From CAMAVH01 sp046297835 (lineage in GTDB: Bacteria > Pseudomonadota > Alphaproteobacteria > SMXQ01), in contig JBKBHI010000010.1 of NCBI GenBank assembly GCA_046297835.1, positions 70,871-134,870 of the forward strand: a DNA stretch of 64,000 bases. Reading direction: 5' to 3'. Below are positions 35,144 through 45,678 of this stretch, in pieces. The notes beneath the pieces are model-generated. The model made no database searches. It saw nothing but the letters and a program-made list of their open reading frames with translations, and was not told the DNA's origin. Positions within the stretch are counted from its first letter, which is position 1. The number at the start of each line of letters is the position of its first letter. The position numbers were made by a program, and so were the translations under genes.

Positions 35144-35410
35144 TTAACGCCGCAAACCGGCGGCTTTGCGCAGCGTATCGTCGATGCGCGATTGCCAGCC
35201 AGGGCCGTCGGCCTTGAAGTGAGCGACGACCTCGGGGCTGAGCCGAATCGAGACAGGTATTTTGGTCGGCGTCTTCTGAGGGCCGCGCGTCTTTTTGAAA
35301 GCGGCGAGGACGCGCTTCGGCAAGGCTTTGTCAGGCGCCTTCGCCCGCTTGAAATCGGCCTTGGTCCATTCCGGATTGTCCCGGTCGGTGGCGGGCGGCT
35401 TACGGGGCAT
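35144..35410 (-). CDS. brnA: BrnA-type antitoxin
   Basis: 88 residues from ATG 35410. The C-terminus is a ribbon-helix-helix segment (PVSIRLSPEVVAHFKADGPGWQSRIDDTLRKAAGLRR), as in BrnA antitoxins; the N-terminal half is basic (PDKALPKRVLAAFKKTRGPQKTP). It overlaps the toxin gene by 11 bp, so translation is coupled. BrnA neutralises BrnT and binds the module's own promoter; the paired TCGTATATACGA palindromes upstream of brnT are the probable binding sites. Confidence 0.9.
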   Translation of the reverse strand: MPRKPPATDRDNPEWTKADFKRAKAPDKALPKRVLAAFKKTRGPQKTPTKIPVSIRLSPEVVAHFKADGPGWQSRIDDTLRKAAGLRR

Positions 35411-35657
35411 AGCGTTTGATCTCCTTTGCGTGGGCGCGGCGCAAGCTGATCGCGCGAATCGTCTCACCCCGCGTCGTAAAGGCCAGGCAGTGGGCGACGC
35501 CGTCGATGAATCCGAACGCGCGATAGCGCGCTTCGCCATAATTTTGGCGGTCGTCCTCGATCACCGCCGCCATCTCCATATCCGCCGCGCGGCCGAGCGA
35601 GACGCCGTGCTTCGCGAGATTGGCGTGATCCTTGGCCGGATCGAAGACGATCTTCAT
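35400..35657 (-). CDS. brnT: BrnT-type toxin (RNase, RelE superfamily)
   Basis: 85 residues of the BrnT/DUF497 family: FDPAKDHANLAKHGVSLGRA at the N-terminus, the YGEARYRAFGFIDGVAHCLAFTTRG core and RAISLRRAHAKEIKRY at the C-terminus. BrnT is a ribonuclease toxin that stops translation under stress. Toxin-first gene order is normal for this family. The promoter's TATATA box is only about 11-14 nt from the ATG, so the mRNA should be leaderless or nearly so. Confidence 0.93.
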   Translation of the reverse strand: MKIVFDPAKDHANLAKHGVSLGRAADMEMAAVIEDDRQNYGEARYRAFGFIDGVAHCLAFTTRGETIRAISLRRAHAKEIKRYAP

Positions 35658-35662
35658 TTTCT

Positions 35663-35710
35663 TCGTATATACGATTTATTCGCTCGAAGCGAATCAAATC
35701 GTATATACGA
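35663..35710. promoter_or_regulatory. brnTA operator: two 12-bp palindromes in mirror symmetry
   Basis: TCGTATATACGA occurs at 35663-35674 and 35699-35710, itself palindromic, with ATTCGCT/AGCGAAT arms in the middle, so the entire 48 bp is near-symmetrical. The centres are 36 bp apart. It contains the likely -10 element and lies 5 bp from the brnT start, fitting autorepression by a BrnT-BrnA complex. It ends 2 bp before the uvrB stop codon. Confidence 0.8.
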
Positions 35711-35712
35711 TT

Positions 35713-37929
<2,217 letters not shown>

Positions 37930-38060
37930 ATGGCTTCCTGGGGGACTCGCGGAATCGGCGGGGGAGGGCTCCCATTAGATAGGCAGCCGAGGCGAAAAGG
38001 CTAGGCCCCCGCCAGGGGGACCGTCCAGCGGCTTGACCGGCCGCCGAATCGGCTTAAATA

Positions 38061-38074
38061 GTTCAACATCGAAC
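38061..38074. promoter_or_regulatory. Probable MarR operator upstream of marR-tauE
   Basis: GTTCAACATCGAAC, a 14-bp near-palindrome (one mismatch from GTTCAAN2TTGAAC), 16 bp before the marR start. The same motif is found perfectly at 39373-39386 near the pirin gene. Confidence 0.65.
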
Positions 38075-38090
38075 AATATCGGAAGCGGCC

Positions 38091-38546
38091 ATGCCGACCC
38101 ATTATCAAGGCGCGCCGGAGGAAGTGCGGGCGCTCGACGCGCTGGTCAAGCTGACGCGCGCCGCCGACGTGGTGAACCGCCGGCTCGACGGCCTGCTGGC
38201 GGAAGCCAACCTGACCACCAGCCAGTTCGGCGTGCTCGAAGCCTTGCTGCATCTCGGCCAGCTCTGCCAGAAGGATCTCGCCGCCAAGCTGCTGAAAAGC
38301 GACGGCAACTTGACGATGGTGCTGGGGAACCTGGAAAAACGCGGTCTGGTGACGCGCACGCGCGATCCGGCGGACAAGCGCTTGCTCAACGTGCAACTCA
38401 CCGTCGCCGGCCGGCGGCTGATCCGTTCGCTGTTTCCGCGCCATGCCGCCAATGTCGCGGCCGCCTTCGCCGCGCTGACTCCCGCCGAGCAGGAGACGCT
38501 CGGCAAGCTGAGCAAGAAGCTCGGCCTCGCCCAGGCCGAAAGCTGA
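38091..38546 (+). CDS. MarR-family transcriptional regulator
   Basis: 151 residues. Winged helix-turn-helix: LTTSQFGVLEALLHLGQLCQKDLAAKLLKSDGNLTMVLGNLEKRGLVTRTRDPADKRLLNVQLTVAG. Its stop overlaps the start of the TauE-type permease gene as ATGA (38543-38549 region), so the two are coupled. The palindrome at 38061-38074 is the likely autoregulatory site. Relatives beside pirin genes in other proteobacteria respond to oxidants or phenolics. Confidence 0.92.
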   Translation: MPTHYQGAPEEVRALDALVKLTRAADVVNRRLDGLLAEANLTTSQFGVLEALLHLGQLCQKDLAAKLLKSDGNLTMVLGNLEKRGLVTRTRDPADKRLLNVQLTVAGRRLIRSLFPRHAANVAAAFAALTPAEQETLGKLSKKLGLAQAES

Positions 38547-39337
38547 TGGAACTGTCCTACGAAGTCATCGCGCTGCTCGCGCTCGTCGCCGTCGTCGCCG
38601 GTTTCATCGACGCCATCGCCGGCGGCGGCGGGCTGATCGTGCTGCCGGCTCTCTTGGCGGCGGGGGTGCCGCCGGTCGCCGCGCTCGCCACCAACAAAAT
38701 CCAGGGCAGTTTCGGCACCGCCTCGGCGACCTGGAGCTTTTGGCGCGCCGGGCGCATCGATTTCAAGCTGCTGCGCTGGCCGATGTTCGCGACGCTGGTC
38801 GGCGCCGTGCTCGGCGCCATGACGGTGACGCTGATCGACGCCTATTGGCTGCTGATCGCGCTGCCGGTGCTGCTGACTGCCGTCGCCCTCTATTTTCTGC
38901 TCGGCCCGAAGGCGAGCGACGAGGATTCGCGCGCCCGGCTCGGCCCGGCGGGCTATTCGCCGGTGGCCGGCGGCATCGGCTTTTACGACGGTTTTTTCGG
39001 CCCCGGCACCGGCTCGTTCTTCGCTCTGAGCCTCGTGACGCTATTGGGAATGGGCCTCACGCGCGCCACCGCCCACACCAAGGTGCTGAATTTCACCAGC
39101 AATTTCGTTTCCGTCATCGTCCTCGCCCTCGGCGGCCACGTCCTCTGGATCTTGGGCGCGGCGATGGCGGTCGGGCAGGTGATCGGCGGCCGCCTCGGCT
39201 CGCACGCCGCCATGCGCTTCGGGCCGCAGCTGATCCGTCCCCTGCTGGTCGCGATTTGCCTCGCCATCGTCTTGAAATTGCTGAGCGATCCGGCCAACCC
39301 CCTGCGTGTCCTGGTCTTGGGGTGGCTTGGGGCTTGA
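38546..39337 (+). CDS. TauE/SafE/TSUP-family membrane transporter
   Basis: 263 residues, about eight transmembrane helices. The family's repeated motifs are visible: GFIDAIAGGGGLIVLPALLAAGVPP near the start and GFYDGFFGPGTGSFFALSLVTLLGMGLTRATAHTKVLNFTSN in the second half. TSUP proteins export or import sulfite, sulfoacetate, taurine or related anions. It is the second gene of the marR operon, likely derepressed when the MarR protein binds its ligand. Confidence 0.9.
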   Translation: MELSYEVIALLALVAVVAGFIDAIAGGGGLIVLPALLAAGVPPVAALATNKIQGSFGTASATWSFWRAGRIDFKLLRWPMFATLVGAVLGAMTVTLIDAYWLLIALPVLLTAVALYFLLGPKASDEDSRARLGPAGYSPVAGGIGFYDGFFGPGTGSFFALSLVTLLGMGLTRATAHTKVLNFTSNFVSVIVLALGGHVLWILGAAMAVGQVIGGRLGSHAAMRFGPQLIRPLLVAICLAIVLKLLSDPANPLRVLVLGWLGA

Positions 39338-39339
39338 AA

Positions 39340-39386
39340 GTTTAACGTTAAACCATTATCTAGCCCTCAACGGTTCAACATTGAAC
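39340..39386. promoter_or_regulatory. Two palindromic operators upstream of pirin gene
   Basis: GTTTAACGTTAAAC (39340-39353, perfect 14-bp palindrome) and GTTCAACATTGAAC (39373-39386, perfect GTTCAAN2TTGAAC). The second is the same motif as 38061-38074. They lie between tauE and the pirin gene, 33 bp centre to centre (three helical turns), fitting co-operative binding by the MarR protein. Confidence 0.7.
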
Positions 39387-39454
39387 GAATTGCTGGCGGC
39401 CCGTCCGCTCTTAAAACCCGAGAGTCGGGCCGCCGCCGGCCGAGGAGGATGACC

Positions 39455-40153
39455 ATGATGAAGCTCTTTCCCGCCGACGAGCGGTTCCCGACCAAGATCG
39501 CCTGGCTGAACAGCAAGCACAGCTTCTCGTTCGGCCACCATTACGACCCGAACCGCTTGGGCTTCCGCAACCTGCGCGTCATCAACGACGACGTGGTCGC
39601 GCCGGCCTCGGGCTTTCCCATGCACGGCCATGCCGACATGGAGATCGTCACTTACATCCTCGACGGCTCGCTGGAGCACAAGGACAGCATCGGCACCGGC
39701 TCGGTGATCCGTCCGGGCGACGCGCAGCGCATGTCCGCCGGCACCGGCATCCGCCACAGCGAGTTCAACCCCTCGCGCGACGAGGGCGTGCATCTGCTGC
39801 AGATCTGGATCGAGCCGAAAGAGGACGGCATCGCGCCGAGCTACGAGCAGAAGGCGTTGCAGTCGCCCGACGGCAGGCTGGTCCCGGTCGCTACGCCGGA
39901 CGGCCGCGACGGCTCGGTGACGATCCACGCCAACGCCGCCATCCATGCCGCCAGGCTGAAGGCGGGCGAGACGGTGACGCACAAGCTCGCCACCGGCAAC
40001 GGCTGGATCCATGTCGCGCGCGGCGGCCAGGTGACGGTCAACGGCCAAACCTTGTCGCCGGGCGACGGTCTCGCCATCGAGGGCGTGCCGGAACTGACCT
40101 TGTCGGGCGTCGGCGAGGAGCGGGCCGAGGTGCTGGTCTTCGATCTGGACTAG
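39455..40153 (+). CDS. Pirin-like protein (cupin, YhhW type)
   Basis: 232 residues from the ATG at 39455, 6 nt after GAGGAGG (ATGs also at 39449 and 39458). Metal ligands are seen in FPMHGHADMEIVTYIL (two His and Glu neighbourhood) and AGTGIRHSEFNPS. Starts FPADERFPTKIAWLNSKHSFSFGHHYDP, the YhhW/YhaK type. Homologues have quercetinase activity or sense redox state through iron. The shared operator puts it in one regulon with the marR-tauE pair. Confidence 0.92.
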   Translation: MMKLFPADERFPTKIAWLNSKHSFSFGHHYDPNRLGFRNLRVINDDVVAPASGFPMHGHADMEIVTYILDGSLEHKDSIGTGSVIRPGDAQRMSAGTGIRHSEFNPSRDEGVHLLQIWIEPKEDGIAPSYEQKALQSPDGRLVPVATPDGRDGSVTIHANAAIHAARLKAGETVTHKLATGNGWIHVARGGQVTVNGQTLSPGDGLAIEGVPELTLSGVGEERAEVLVFDLD

Positions 40154-40196
40154 ATCGACAGCCGAAACGACGGCCCCGCGACGCGGGGCGGCGGCG

Positions 40197-40227
40197 AAGG
40201 GCCGGAAAGGCGATCTTTCCGGCCCTT
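40197..40227 (+). terminator. Pirin gene terminator
   Basis: Perfect 13-bp stem AAGGGCCGGAAAG, 5-nt loop, followed by a T7 run. A smaller CCCCGC/GCGGGG hairpin precedes it (about 40174-40188). Confidence 0.9.
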
Positions 40228-40379
40228 TTTTTGTGCGGCGCGCGGCAGCGGGCTTTCTTGTCACACGCGCGAAATATCCGCCGGAGCCTGTTGCGGCCGG
40301 ACGGAGGCGGGGTTAGCTTTCGCCCTCCCGCGCCGCCCGGATTCGGCGGTTTGTCCGCAAAAGGCCCCCCAGGCACATC

Positions 40380-41603
40380 ATGTCCGCCGCCGTCACCGCC
40401 AAGAGCATCCTCGCCGCCCGCCTCAGCCAGATCAAACCGTCGCCGACCATGGCGATCACGGCGCTCGCCGCCGAAATGAAGGCCGCCGGGCGCGACGTCA
40501 TCGGCCTGTCGGCCGGCGAGCCCGATTTCGACACGCCGGACCACATCAAGGCGGAAGCCATCGCCGCCATCAACCGCGGCGAGACGAAATACACCGCGGC
40601 CGACGGCACGCCGGCGCTGAAGAAGGCGGTCGCGGCCAAGTTCGCGCGCGAGAACGGCCTGACCTACGCGCCGAACCAGATCACCATCGCCGCCGGCGGC
40701 AAGCACGTGATCTACAACGCCATGGCCGCGACGCTGAACGCCGGCGACGAAGTGATCATCCCGGCGCCCTATTGGGTGTCCTACCCGGACATCGTGCTGC
40801 TGATGGATGCGACGCCGGTCTTCGTACGCTGCGCCCAGAACCAGGGCTTCAAGATGCGCCCCGAGGAGCTGGAAGCGGCGATCACGCCGAAGACCAAGTG
40901 GCTCATCCTCAATTCGCCGTCGAACCCGACCGGCGCGGCCTACACCAAGGCCGAGTTGAAGGGCCTCGCCGACGTGCTGCTGCGCCATCCGCATGTCTTC
41001 GTGCTGTCGGACGACATTTACGAGCATCTCGTCTATGACGGCTTCGAGTTCGCGACTATCGCCCAGGTCGAGCCCAAGCTCTACGACCGCACGCTGACGA
41101 TGAACGGCGTCTCCAAAGCCTATTCGATGACGGGCTGGCGCATCGGCTATGCCGGCGGCCCGGCCGACCTGATCAAGGCGATGGGCACCATCCAGTCGCA
41201 GAGCACGTCGAATCCCTCGTCGATCAGCCAGGCGGCCTCGGTCGTCGCGCTCAACGGGCCGCAGGGGTTCTTGAAGGACTGGCGCGAATCCTTCAAGGAG
41301 CGCCGCAACGTCGTCGTGCAGATGCTCAACCAGGCGAAGGGCCTGCAATGCCCGACGCCTGAAGGCGCATTCTACGTCTATCCGTCCTGCGCCGGCGCGA
41401 TCGGCAAGAAGACGCCGGGCGGCAAGGTGATCGAGAGCGACACGGTCTTCGCCACCGAGCTGCTCGCCGCCGAAGGCATCGCGGTGGTGCAGGGCGAGGC
41501 GTTCGGCCTGACCCCGCATTTCCGCATCTCCTACGCCGCGTCGATGGATTCGCTGAAGGACGCCTGCTCGCGCATCATCCGATTCTGCGATTCGCTGAAA
41601 TAG
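40380..41603 (+). CDS. Class I aminotransferase, aspartate aminotransferase (Ib) type
   Basis: 407 residues. Fold-type I PLP enzyme: SAGEPDFDTPDHIKAEAIAAINRGETKYT, NSPSNPTGAAYTKAEL, LSDDIYEHLVYDG, PLP-binding Lys in TMNGVSKAYSMTGWRIGYAGG. This is the subgroup Ib pattern of aspartate/prephenate aminotransferases common in alphaproteobacteria. It probably serves aspartate synthesis and, possibly, arogenate-route phenylalanine or tyrosine synthesis. Monocistronic; a family-2 repeat lies 79 bp downstream. Confidence 0.92.
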   Translation: MSAAVTAKSILAARLSQIKPSPTMAITALAAEMKAAGRDVIGLSAGEPDFDTPDHIKAEAIAAINRGETKYTAADGTPALKKAVAAKFARENGLTYAPNQITIAAGGKHVIYNAMAATLNAGDEVIIPAPYWVSYPDIVLLMDATPVFVRCAQNQGFKMRPEELEAAITPKTKWLILNSPSNPTGAAYTKAELKGLADVLLRHPHVFVLSDDIYEHLVYDGFEFATIAQVEPKLYDRTLTMNGVSKAYSMTGWRIGYAGGPADLIKAMGTIQSQSTSNPSSISQAASVVALNGPQGFLKDWRESFKERRNVVVQMLNQAKGLQCPTPEGAFYVYPSCAGAIGKKTPGGKVIESDTVFATELLAAEGIAVVQGEAFGLTPHFRISYAASMDSLKDACSRIIRFCDSLK

Positions 41604-41681
41604 GATTCGCAGAGACGCCTCTTGCTTTGCGCGCTGTGCGCAGGGCTGCGAATCGCTGAAGCGGAAATGGTAAATATCTGT

Positions 41682-41771
41682 GTCATGGCCGGACTTGTTC
41701 CGGCCATCCACGACTTAACTAGGCTTCCACATCGCAAGGCGTGGATGCCCGCAACAAGTGCGGGCATGACG
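41682..41771. repeat. Family-2 GTCA palindromic element
   Basis: TGTCATGGCCGGACTTGTTC ... CAACAAGTGCGGGCATGACG, 90 bp, about 80 bp after the aminotransferase stop and before the convergent lysR gene. It closely matches the 26835 and 27885 copies. Confidence 0.85.
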
Positions 41772-41831
41772 CTGAATTAGAAAAGGCCGCTGCATCGCAG
41801 CGGGCAGTTGTTTATGGGATGTCGCCCGGGT

Positions 41832-42863
41832 CTACGCCCGCGCCACGCGCCGGCGCGCGCCGGTTTTGGCGGTGAGCGGCTCGGCCTGGCGCGTCAGGCC
41901 GGGGATCGAGACGCTGGGGGTGCCGAATGCCGCGGCGGCCGGGGCCTGCGCGGCGGCGGTGCCGGCGGGATCCCAGGTCGAGCCCTTGAAGCCTTCGACC
42001 AGGCTGTCGACGAAGGTGCGGACCTTGGCCGCGAGATGGCGGTTGTGCGGATAGACGGCGTGAATCGGATATTCCGCTGTGGTGAAATCCTCCAGCACCG
42101 TCACGAGGCGGCCGGCGGCGAGCTCGTCGAGCACGTCGATCTCCGGCAAGAGCGCGATGCCGAGCCCTTCCGCCGCGGCGCGGCGCAAGAACAGCACGCT
42201 GTTGCCGCTCGGGCCGCCGCTGATCTTGACGCTATGGTCGCCGCTGGGCCCGCGGAAACGCCAGATGCCGTCGCGGGCCTGGTTCACGTGGATGATGCAA
42301 TTGTGCTTCTCGAGCTCGCCCGGCGCGCTCGGCACGCCATGTTCGGCGAGATAGTCGGGCGAGGCGCAGGCGATGAGTCGCGTCGTGCCGAGACGGCGCG
42401 CGACAAGGCTGGAATCGCCGAGATCGCCGAGCTTGATCGCGAGATCGAAGCCATTGTCGATCAGGTCGACGAAATTGTCGCTGAGGATCAGCGTGATGCG
42501 GATCTCGGGATAACGCTTGGAGAAGGCGTTGACGATCGGCGTGACGTGCAGCACGCCGAAGGTTTTGGGGGCCAGCACCTTGAGCGCGCCGCGCGGCTCC
42601 TTGTGCAGCTTGGTGACGGACAGTTCCGCTTCCTCGACATCGTTGATGATGCGGGCGCAGAACTCGTAATAGGCGGTGCCGCTCTCGGTCAGGCTGACGC
42701 GCCGCGTGGTGCGGTTGAGCAGGCGGACGCCGAGCAGGTTCTCGAGCTGCGAGACATGCTTGCTGACGATCGTGCGCGACACGCCGAGCTGGCTGGCGGC
42801 GGCGGAGAAGCTCCCGGCGCGCACGACGCGCGTGAAGGTTTCCATCGCCCGAAGACGATCCAT
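41832..42863 (-). CDS. LysR-family transcriptional regulator
   Basis: 343 residues, about 40 longer than average because of an Ala/Pro-rich C-terminal tail (from about 300). N-terminal helix-turn-helix: GSFSAAASQLGVSRTIVSKHVSQLENLLGVRLLNRTTRRVSLTESG, typical of the CrgA/DsdC-like LysR subgroup that often controls divergent or distant redox genes. No divergent partner is close; about 650 bp of apparently empty DNA lies upstream. Target unknown. Confidence 0.9.
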   Translation of the reverse strand: MDRLRAMETFTRVVRAGSFSAAASQLGVSRTIVSKHVSQLENLLGVRLLNRTTRRVSLTESGTAYYEFCARIINDVEEAELSVTKLHKEPRGALKVLAPKTFGVLHVTPIVNAFSKRYPEIRITLILSDNFVDLIDNGFDLAIKLGDLGDSSLVARRLGTTRLIACASPDYLAEHGVPSAPGELEKHNCIIHVNQARDGIWRFRGPSGDHSVKISGGPSGNSVLFLRRAAAEGLGIALLPEIDVLDELAAGRLVTVLEDFTTAEYPIHAVYPHNRHLAAKVRTFVDSLVEGFKGSTWDPAGTAAAQAPAAAAFGTPSVSIPGLTRQAEPLTAKTGARRRVARA

Positions 42864-43519
42864 GGCTGACTCCCTGTGAAAGCTTTTTTAAAGGCCGGCG
42901 AGTCGTGGGCGGCCGCGTTCGCCGCGACGCCTGCCGAAGCGCGAAAGGGAACGCATCTCGAAGATCGAAACGCATTCGCGCGATTGGCTTATCAATTGCG
43001 GACAATCATAGGCGGATATTTTCGGCTATCAACCTTTTCGTCTCGAATCATCGTCCAGAACGAACGTCCGGCCCCACGCAACGGCCTGTCTACGGCCCAA
43101 CGCCCTTGAAACCTTTGACCTTCCTCGCGCGGCCCCTCAGCGTCTGCGCCAGGCCCACACCGCCGCGTGGCCCGCGATATCGGTTGGAAAGCGCGGGCGA
43201 TGAAGAAGGGGCGTTGCCGCAGATGGCCGGCTGCGAGAAGGGCGCGAGGGCCGAGCGTGTCCGATGCACGAGCGTCTGATCCAGCGCGCCGAGGGCGACT
43301 GATTCAAACGCGCCGAGGGCGCTGGGGGCGAAAAATATCCCTAGATAAAATGCGCGTTTAGTCCCGCAAAAACGGGGCGAATGCGTGTTTCGCCGTCTAG
43401 CCAAGGGCGGGGGGCTCGTGTAGGTTCGCCGCCATTCGTCAGGCCCCTGGCGCGCGGTCGTCGCGCCCCGCCGGCCGCGTTGCGCCTTGAAGCCCGTTTC
43501 GCCTTGTAGGGAGAGAGCT
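42864..43519. other. Gene-free stretch between lysR and rubredoxin
   Basis: 656 bp with no convincing coding frame on either strand. The only pattern is a 13-bp direct repeat CGCGCCGAGGGCG (43285-43297, 43309-43321). Presumably it carries the promoters for lysR and rubredoxin; I could not identify them. Confidence 0.4.
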
Positions 43520-43684
43520 ATGAAAAAGTATATGTGCGGCGACTGCGACTACATCTACGACCCGGCCAAGGGCGATCCGGAGCGCGGCGTCGCGCCGGGC
43601 ACGGCGTTCGAGGACATCCCCGAAGATTGGGAATGCCCCGAGTGCGGCGTCGGCAAGGACGAGTTCTTCCCGCTCGAGGAATAG
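43520..43684 (+). CDS. Rubredoxin
   Basis: 54 residues, full length. Two Cys-x2-Cys knuckles bind one iron: MCGDCDYIYDP and WECPECGVGKDEF. A GGGAGAGAG site (43509-43517) precedes the ATG. It is a one-electron carrier, for example to alkane hydroxylases or to rubrerythrin/oxidoreductases in oxygen defence. Standing alone between lysR and dps, it is more likely a stress-related electron carrier than part of an alkane pathway. Confidence 0.95.
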   Translation: MKKYMCGDCDYIYDPAKGDPERGVAPGTAFEDIPEDWECPECGVGKDEFFPLEE

Positions 43685-43718
43685 TCGGCGAAAGCCCTGT
43701 AGAATCAGGGATGATTCG

Positions 43719-43742
43719 GGCCGCTCCCAGTGGGACGCGGCC
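43719..43742 (+). terminator. Rubredoxin terminator
   Basis: GGCCGC/GCGGCC stem with inner TCCC/GGGA pairing, followed by TTTTT. Confidence 0.8.
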
Positions 43743-43758
43743 TTTTTCATGCCCCCTC

Positions 43759-43787
43759 AGCTCTTTTGAATGATTCAAAAAAGAGCT
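43759..43787. promoter_or_regulatory. AT-rich inverted repeat upstream of dps
   Basis: AGCTCTTTTGAA-TGA-TTCAAAAAAGAGCT, arms pairing with a 2-nt bulge, about 195 bp before the dps start. It could be an operator of the dps promoter or a second transcript end for rubredoxin; no T tract follows. Confidence 0.4.
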
Positions 43788-43982
43788 TGGACAGGTTGAT
43801 TTAGAGCCTATCTTTAGCAATAGTCAGAGACATTGGCGGGGAGCGCCCGGCGCGGAGTCGCGACGGGTTGCTTCAGATCATGGACCGGCTGCGGCGCCGC
43901 GGAGATCGTCGGCGCGCGGGCGGCTTGGTCGGCGCTCGTGTCTTGCCCATCATCCCGTTCGCTCATTCACAGGAGAACCGCC

Positions 43983-44447
43983 ATGGACATCGGAATCGCC
44001 GACAAGGACCGCAAGAAGATCGCCGAGGGGCTGTCGCATCTGCTCGCCGACACATACACGCTCTATCTCAAGACGCACAACTATCACTGGAACGTCACCG
44101 GCCCGATGTTCAACACGCTGCATCTCATGTTCGAGGCGCAGTACACCGAGTTGGCGCTGGCCGTCGATCTGGTCGCCGAGCGCATCCGCGCGCTGGGCGA
44201 GTTCGCGCCGGGCTCTTACGCCGCCTATGCCAAGCTCAGCTCGATCAAGGAAGCCAAGACGGTGCCGAGCGCCAACGCCATGATCAAGGATCTGGCGGAG
44301 GGCCAGGAAGCCGTGGTGCGCACGGCGCGCGCTTTGTTCCCGCTGGTCGACAAGGTCGGCGACGAGCCGACCGCCGACCTTTTGACCCAGCGCATGCAGC
44401 TCCACGAGAAGAACGCTTGGATGCTGCGCTCGATGCTCGAGAAGTAA
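43983..44447 (+). CDS. dps: Dps-family DNA-binding ferritin-like protein
   Basis: 154 residues from ATG 43983 with AGGAGAACCGCC. Ferroxidase-site residues are in YLKTHNYHWNVTGPMFNTLHLMFEAQYTELALAVDLVAERIRALG (conserved His and Asp/Glu). It forms a dodecamer that stores iron and consumes peroxide. It is followed by a strong terminator, so it is a single-gene unit. Near rubredoxin and msrP, it makes this region look stress-oriented. Confidence 0.95.
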   Translation: MDIGIADKDRKKIAEGLSHLLADTYTLYLKTHNYHWNVTGPMFNTLHLMFEAQYTELALAVDLVAERIRALGEFAPGSYAAYAKLSSIKEAKTVPSANAMIKDLAEGQEAVVRTARALFPLVDKVGDEPTADLLTQRMQLHEKNAWMLRSMLEK

Positions 44448-44473
44448 TCTCCGCCGTTTCCCGCGCGGATGCG

Positions 44474-44499
44474 ACGCCCCGGCCGCAAAGCCGGGGCGT
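44474..44499 (+). terminator. dps terminator
   Basis: 10-bp perfect stem ACGCCCCGGC, 6-nt loop, followed by TTTCG. Confidence 0.8.
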
Positions 44500-44645
44500 T
44501 TCGCGTTCCGGGCCTTTTCACGCAACTGTGACGGGCCGGGCGCAACCTTCCGCCGCCCGCTTGCGAACCTACCTCTGACGCTCCTGCGCGAATGGCCTAA
44601 ACTGGTCCCATCGCCGGTCGGGGCCTGATGTTTGGGAGGCGCGCC

Positions 44646-45623
44646 ATGCTGATCAAGATTCCTCGCGGGTGGGAGCTGCCCGAATCCGCCGCCACGGACG
44701 AGACGCTGTTCCGTCAGCGCCGCACGCTGATGAAAGCCATCGCCGCCGGGCCCATTCTCGCTGCGGGTTCCGCGTTCCTGCCGCGCGGCGCGCTCGCGCA
44801 GAGCGCCAAGACGCCGGACCCGACCGCCGATCTCTATCCCGTGGCGCAGAACATGCGCTATCGCGGCGAGCGCGCGCTGACCGCCGAGAAGGAGGCGATC
44901 AGCTACAACAATTATTACGAGTTCGGCACCAGCAAATCGATCGCGGCGGCGGCGCAGAATTTTCCGATCCGGCCCTGGACGGTGAGCTTCGGCGGCATGA
45001 TCGAGAAGCCCTTCGACATCGGCTTCGACGATCTAGTGCGCAAGATGCCGCTGGAAGAGCGCGTCTATCGCATGCGTTGCGTCGAAGCCTGGGCGATGAC
45101 GGTGCCGTGGAGCGGCTTTCCGCTCAAGGCGCTGGTCGAGTTCGCCAAGCCGGCGGCGGGCGCGAAATATGTGCAGTTCGAGACCTTCAAGGACGCCAAG
45201 AGCGCGCCGGGCCTGCGCCAGTTCTGGCTGCCCTGGCCCTACATCGAGGGGCTGACGATGGAGGAGGCGACCAACGAGCTCGCCTTCATCGCCACCGGCC
45301 TCTACGGCAAGCCGATCCCCAAGCAGAACGGCGCGCCGCTGCGTCTGGTCGCGCCATGGAAATACGGCTTCAAGAGCATCAAGGGAATCGTCAAGGTCAC
45401 CTTCACCGACCAGCGGCCAAAGACCTTCTGGGAAAAGAGCGGGCCGACCGAATACGGCTTCTGGGCCAACGTCAATCCGGCGGTCGCCCATCCGCGCTGG
45501 AGCCAGGCCAGCGAGCGCCTGCTCGGCAGCGACGAGCGCGTGCCGACGCAGATCTACAACGGCTACGGCGAATTCGTCGCCGGGCTCTATAAGGGCTTGG
45601 AGAAAGAAAAGCTGTTCATGTGA
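44646..45623 (+). CDS. msrP: Protein-methionine-sulfoxide reductase catalytic subunit MsrP
   Basis: 325 residues from ATG 44646 (GGGAGG upstream). Twin-arginine signal (RQRRTLMKAIAAGPILAAGSAF). The molybdopterin domain has Cys ligand RMRCVEAWAMTVPWSGF, then APWKYGFKSIKGIVKVTFTDQRPKTFW and the YNGYGEFVAGLYKGLEKEKLFM C-terminus. It repairs oxidised methionines in periplasmic proteins with electrons from the heme membrane protein MsrQ. No msrQ gene follows it here. A fragment of a second msrP C-terminus lies at 49450-49494. Confidence 0.93.
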   Translation: MLIKIPRGWELPESAATDETLFRQRRTLMKAIAAGPILAAGSAFLPRGALAQSAKTPDPTADLYPVAQNMRYRGERALTAEKEAISYNNYYEFGTSKSIAAAAQNFPIRPWTVSFGGMIEKPFDIGFDDLVRKMPLEERVYRMRCVEAWAMTVPWSGFPLKALVEFAKPAAGAKYVQFETFKDAKSAPGLRQFWLPWPYIEGLTMEEATNELAFIATGLYGKPIPKQNGAPLRLVAPWKYGFKSIKGIVKVTFTDQRPKTFWEKSGPTEYGFWANVNPAVAHPRWSQASERLLGSDERVPTQIYNGYGEFVAGLYKGLEKEKLFM

Positions 45624-45649
45624 TCGCGCGCCTCTGGCGCGAGCGCAAA

Positions 45650-45678
45650 AAAGGCCGGGACGAAATCCCGGCCTTTTG
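45650..45678 (+). terminator. msrP terminator
   Basis: Perfect 12-bp stem AAAAGGCCGGGA, 5-nt loop, followed by TTTTGC. Confidence 0.85.

Noticed and set aside
43090..43404. A 104-codon minus-strand frame in the lysR-rubredoxin gap
   Set aside because: No ribosome-binding site, no recognisable motif, and codon use unlike real genes.
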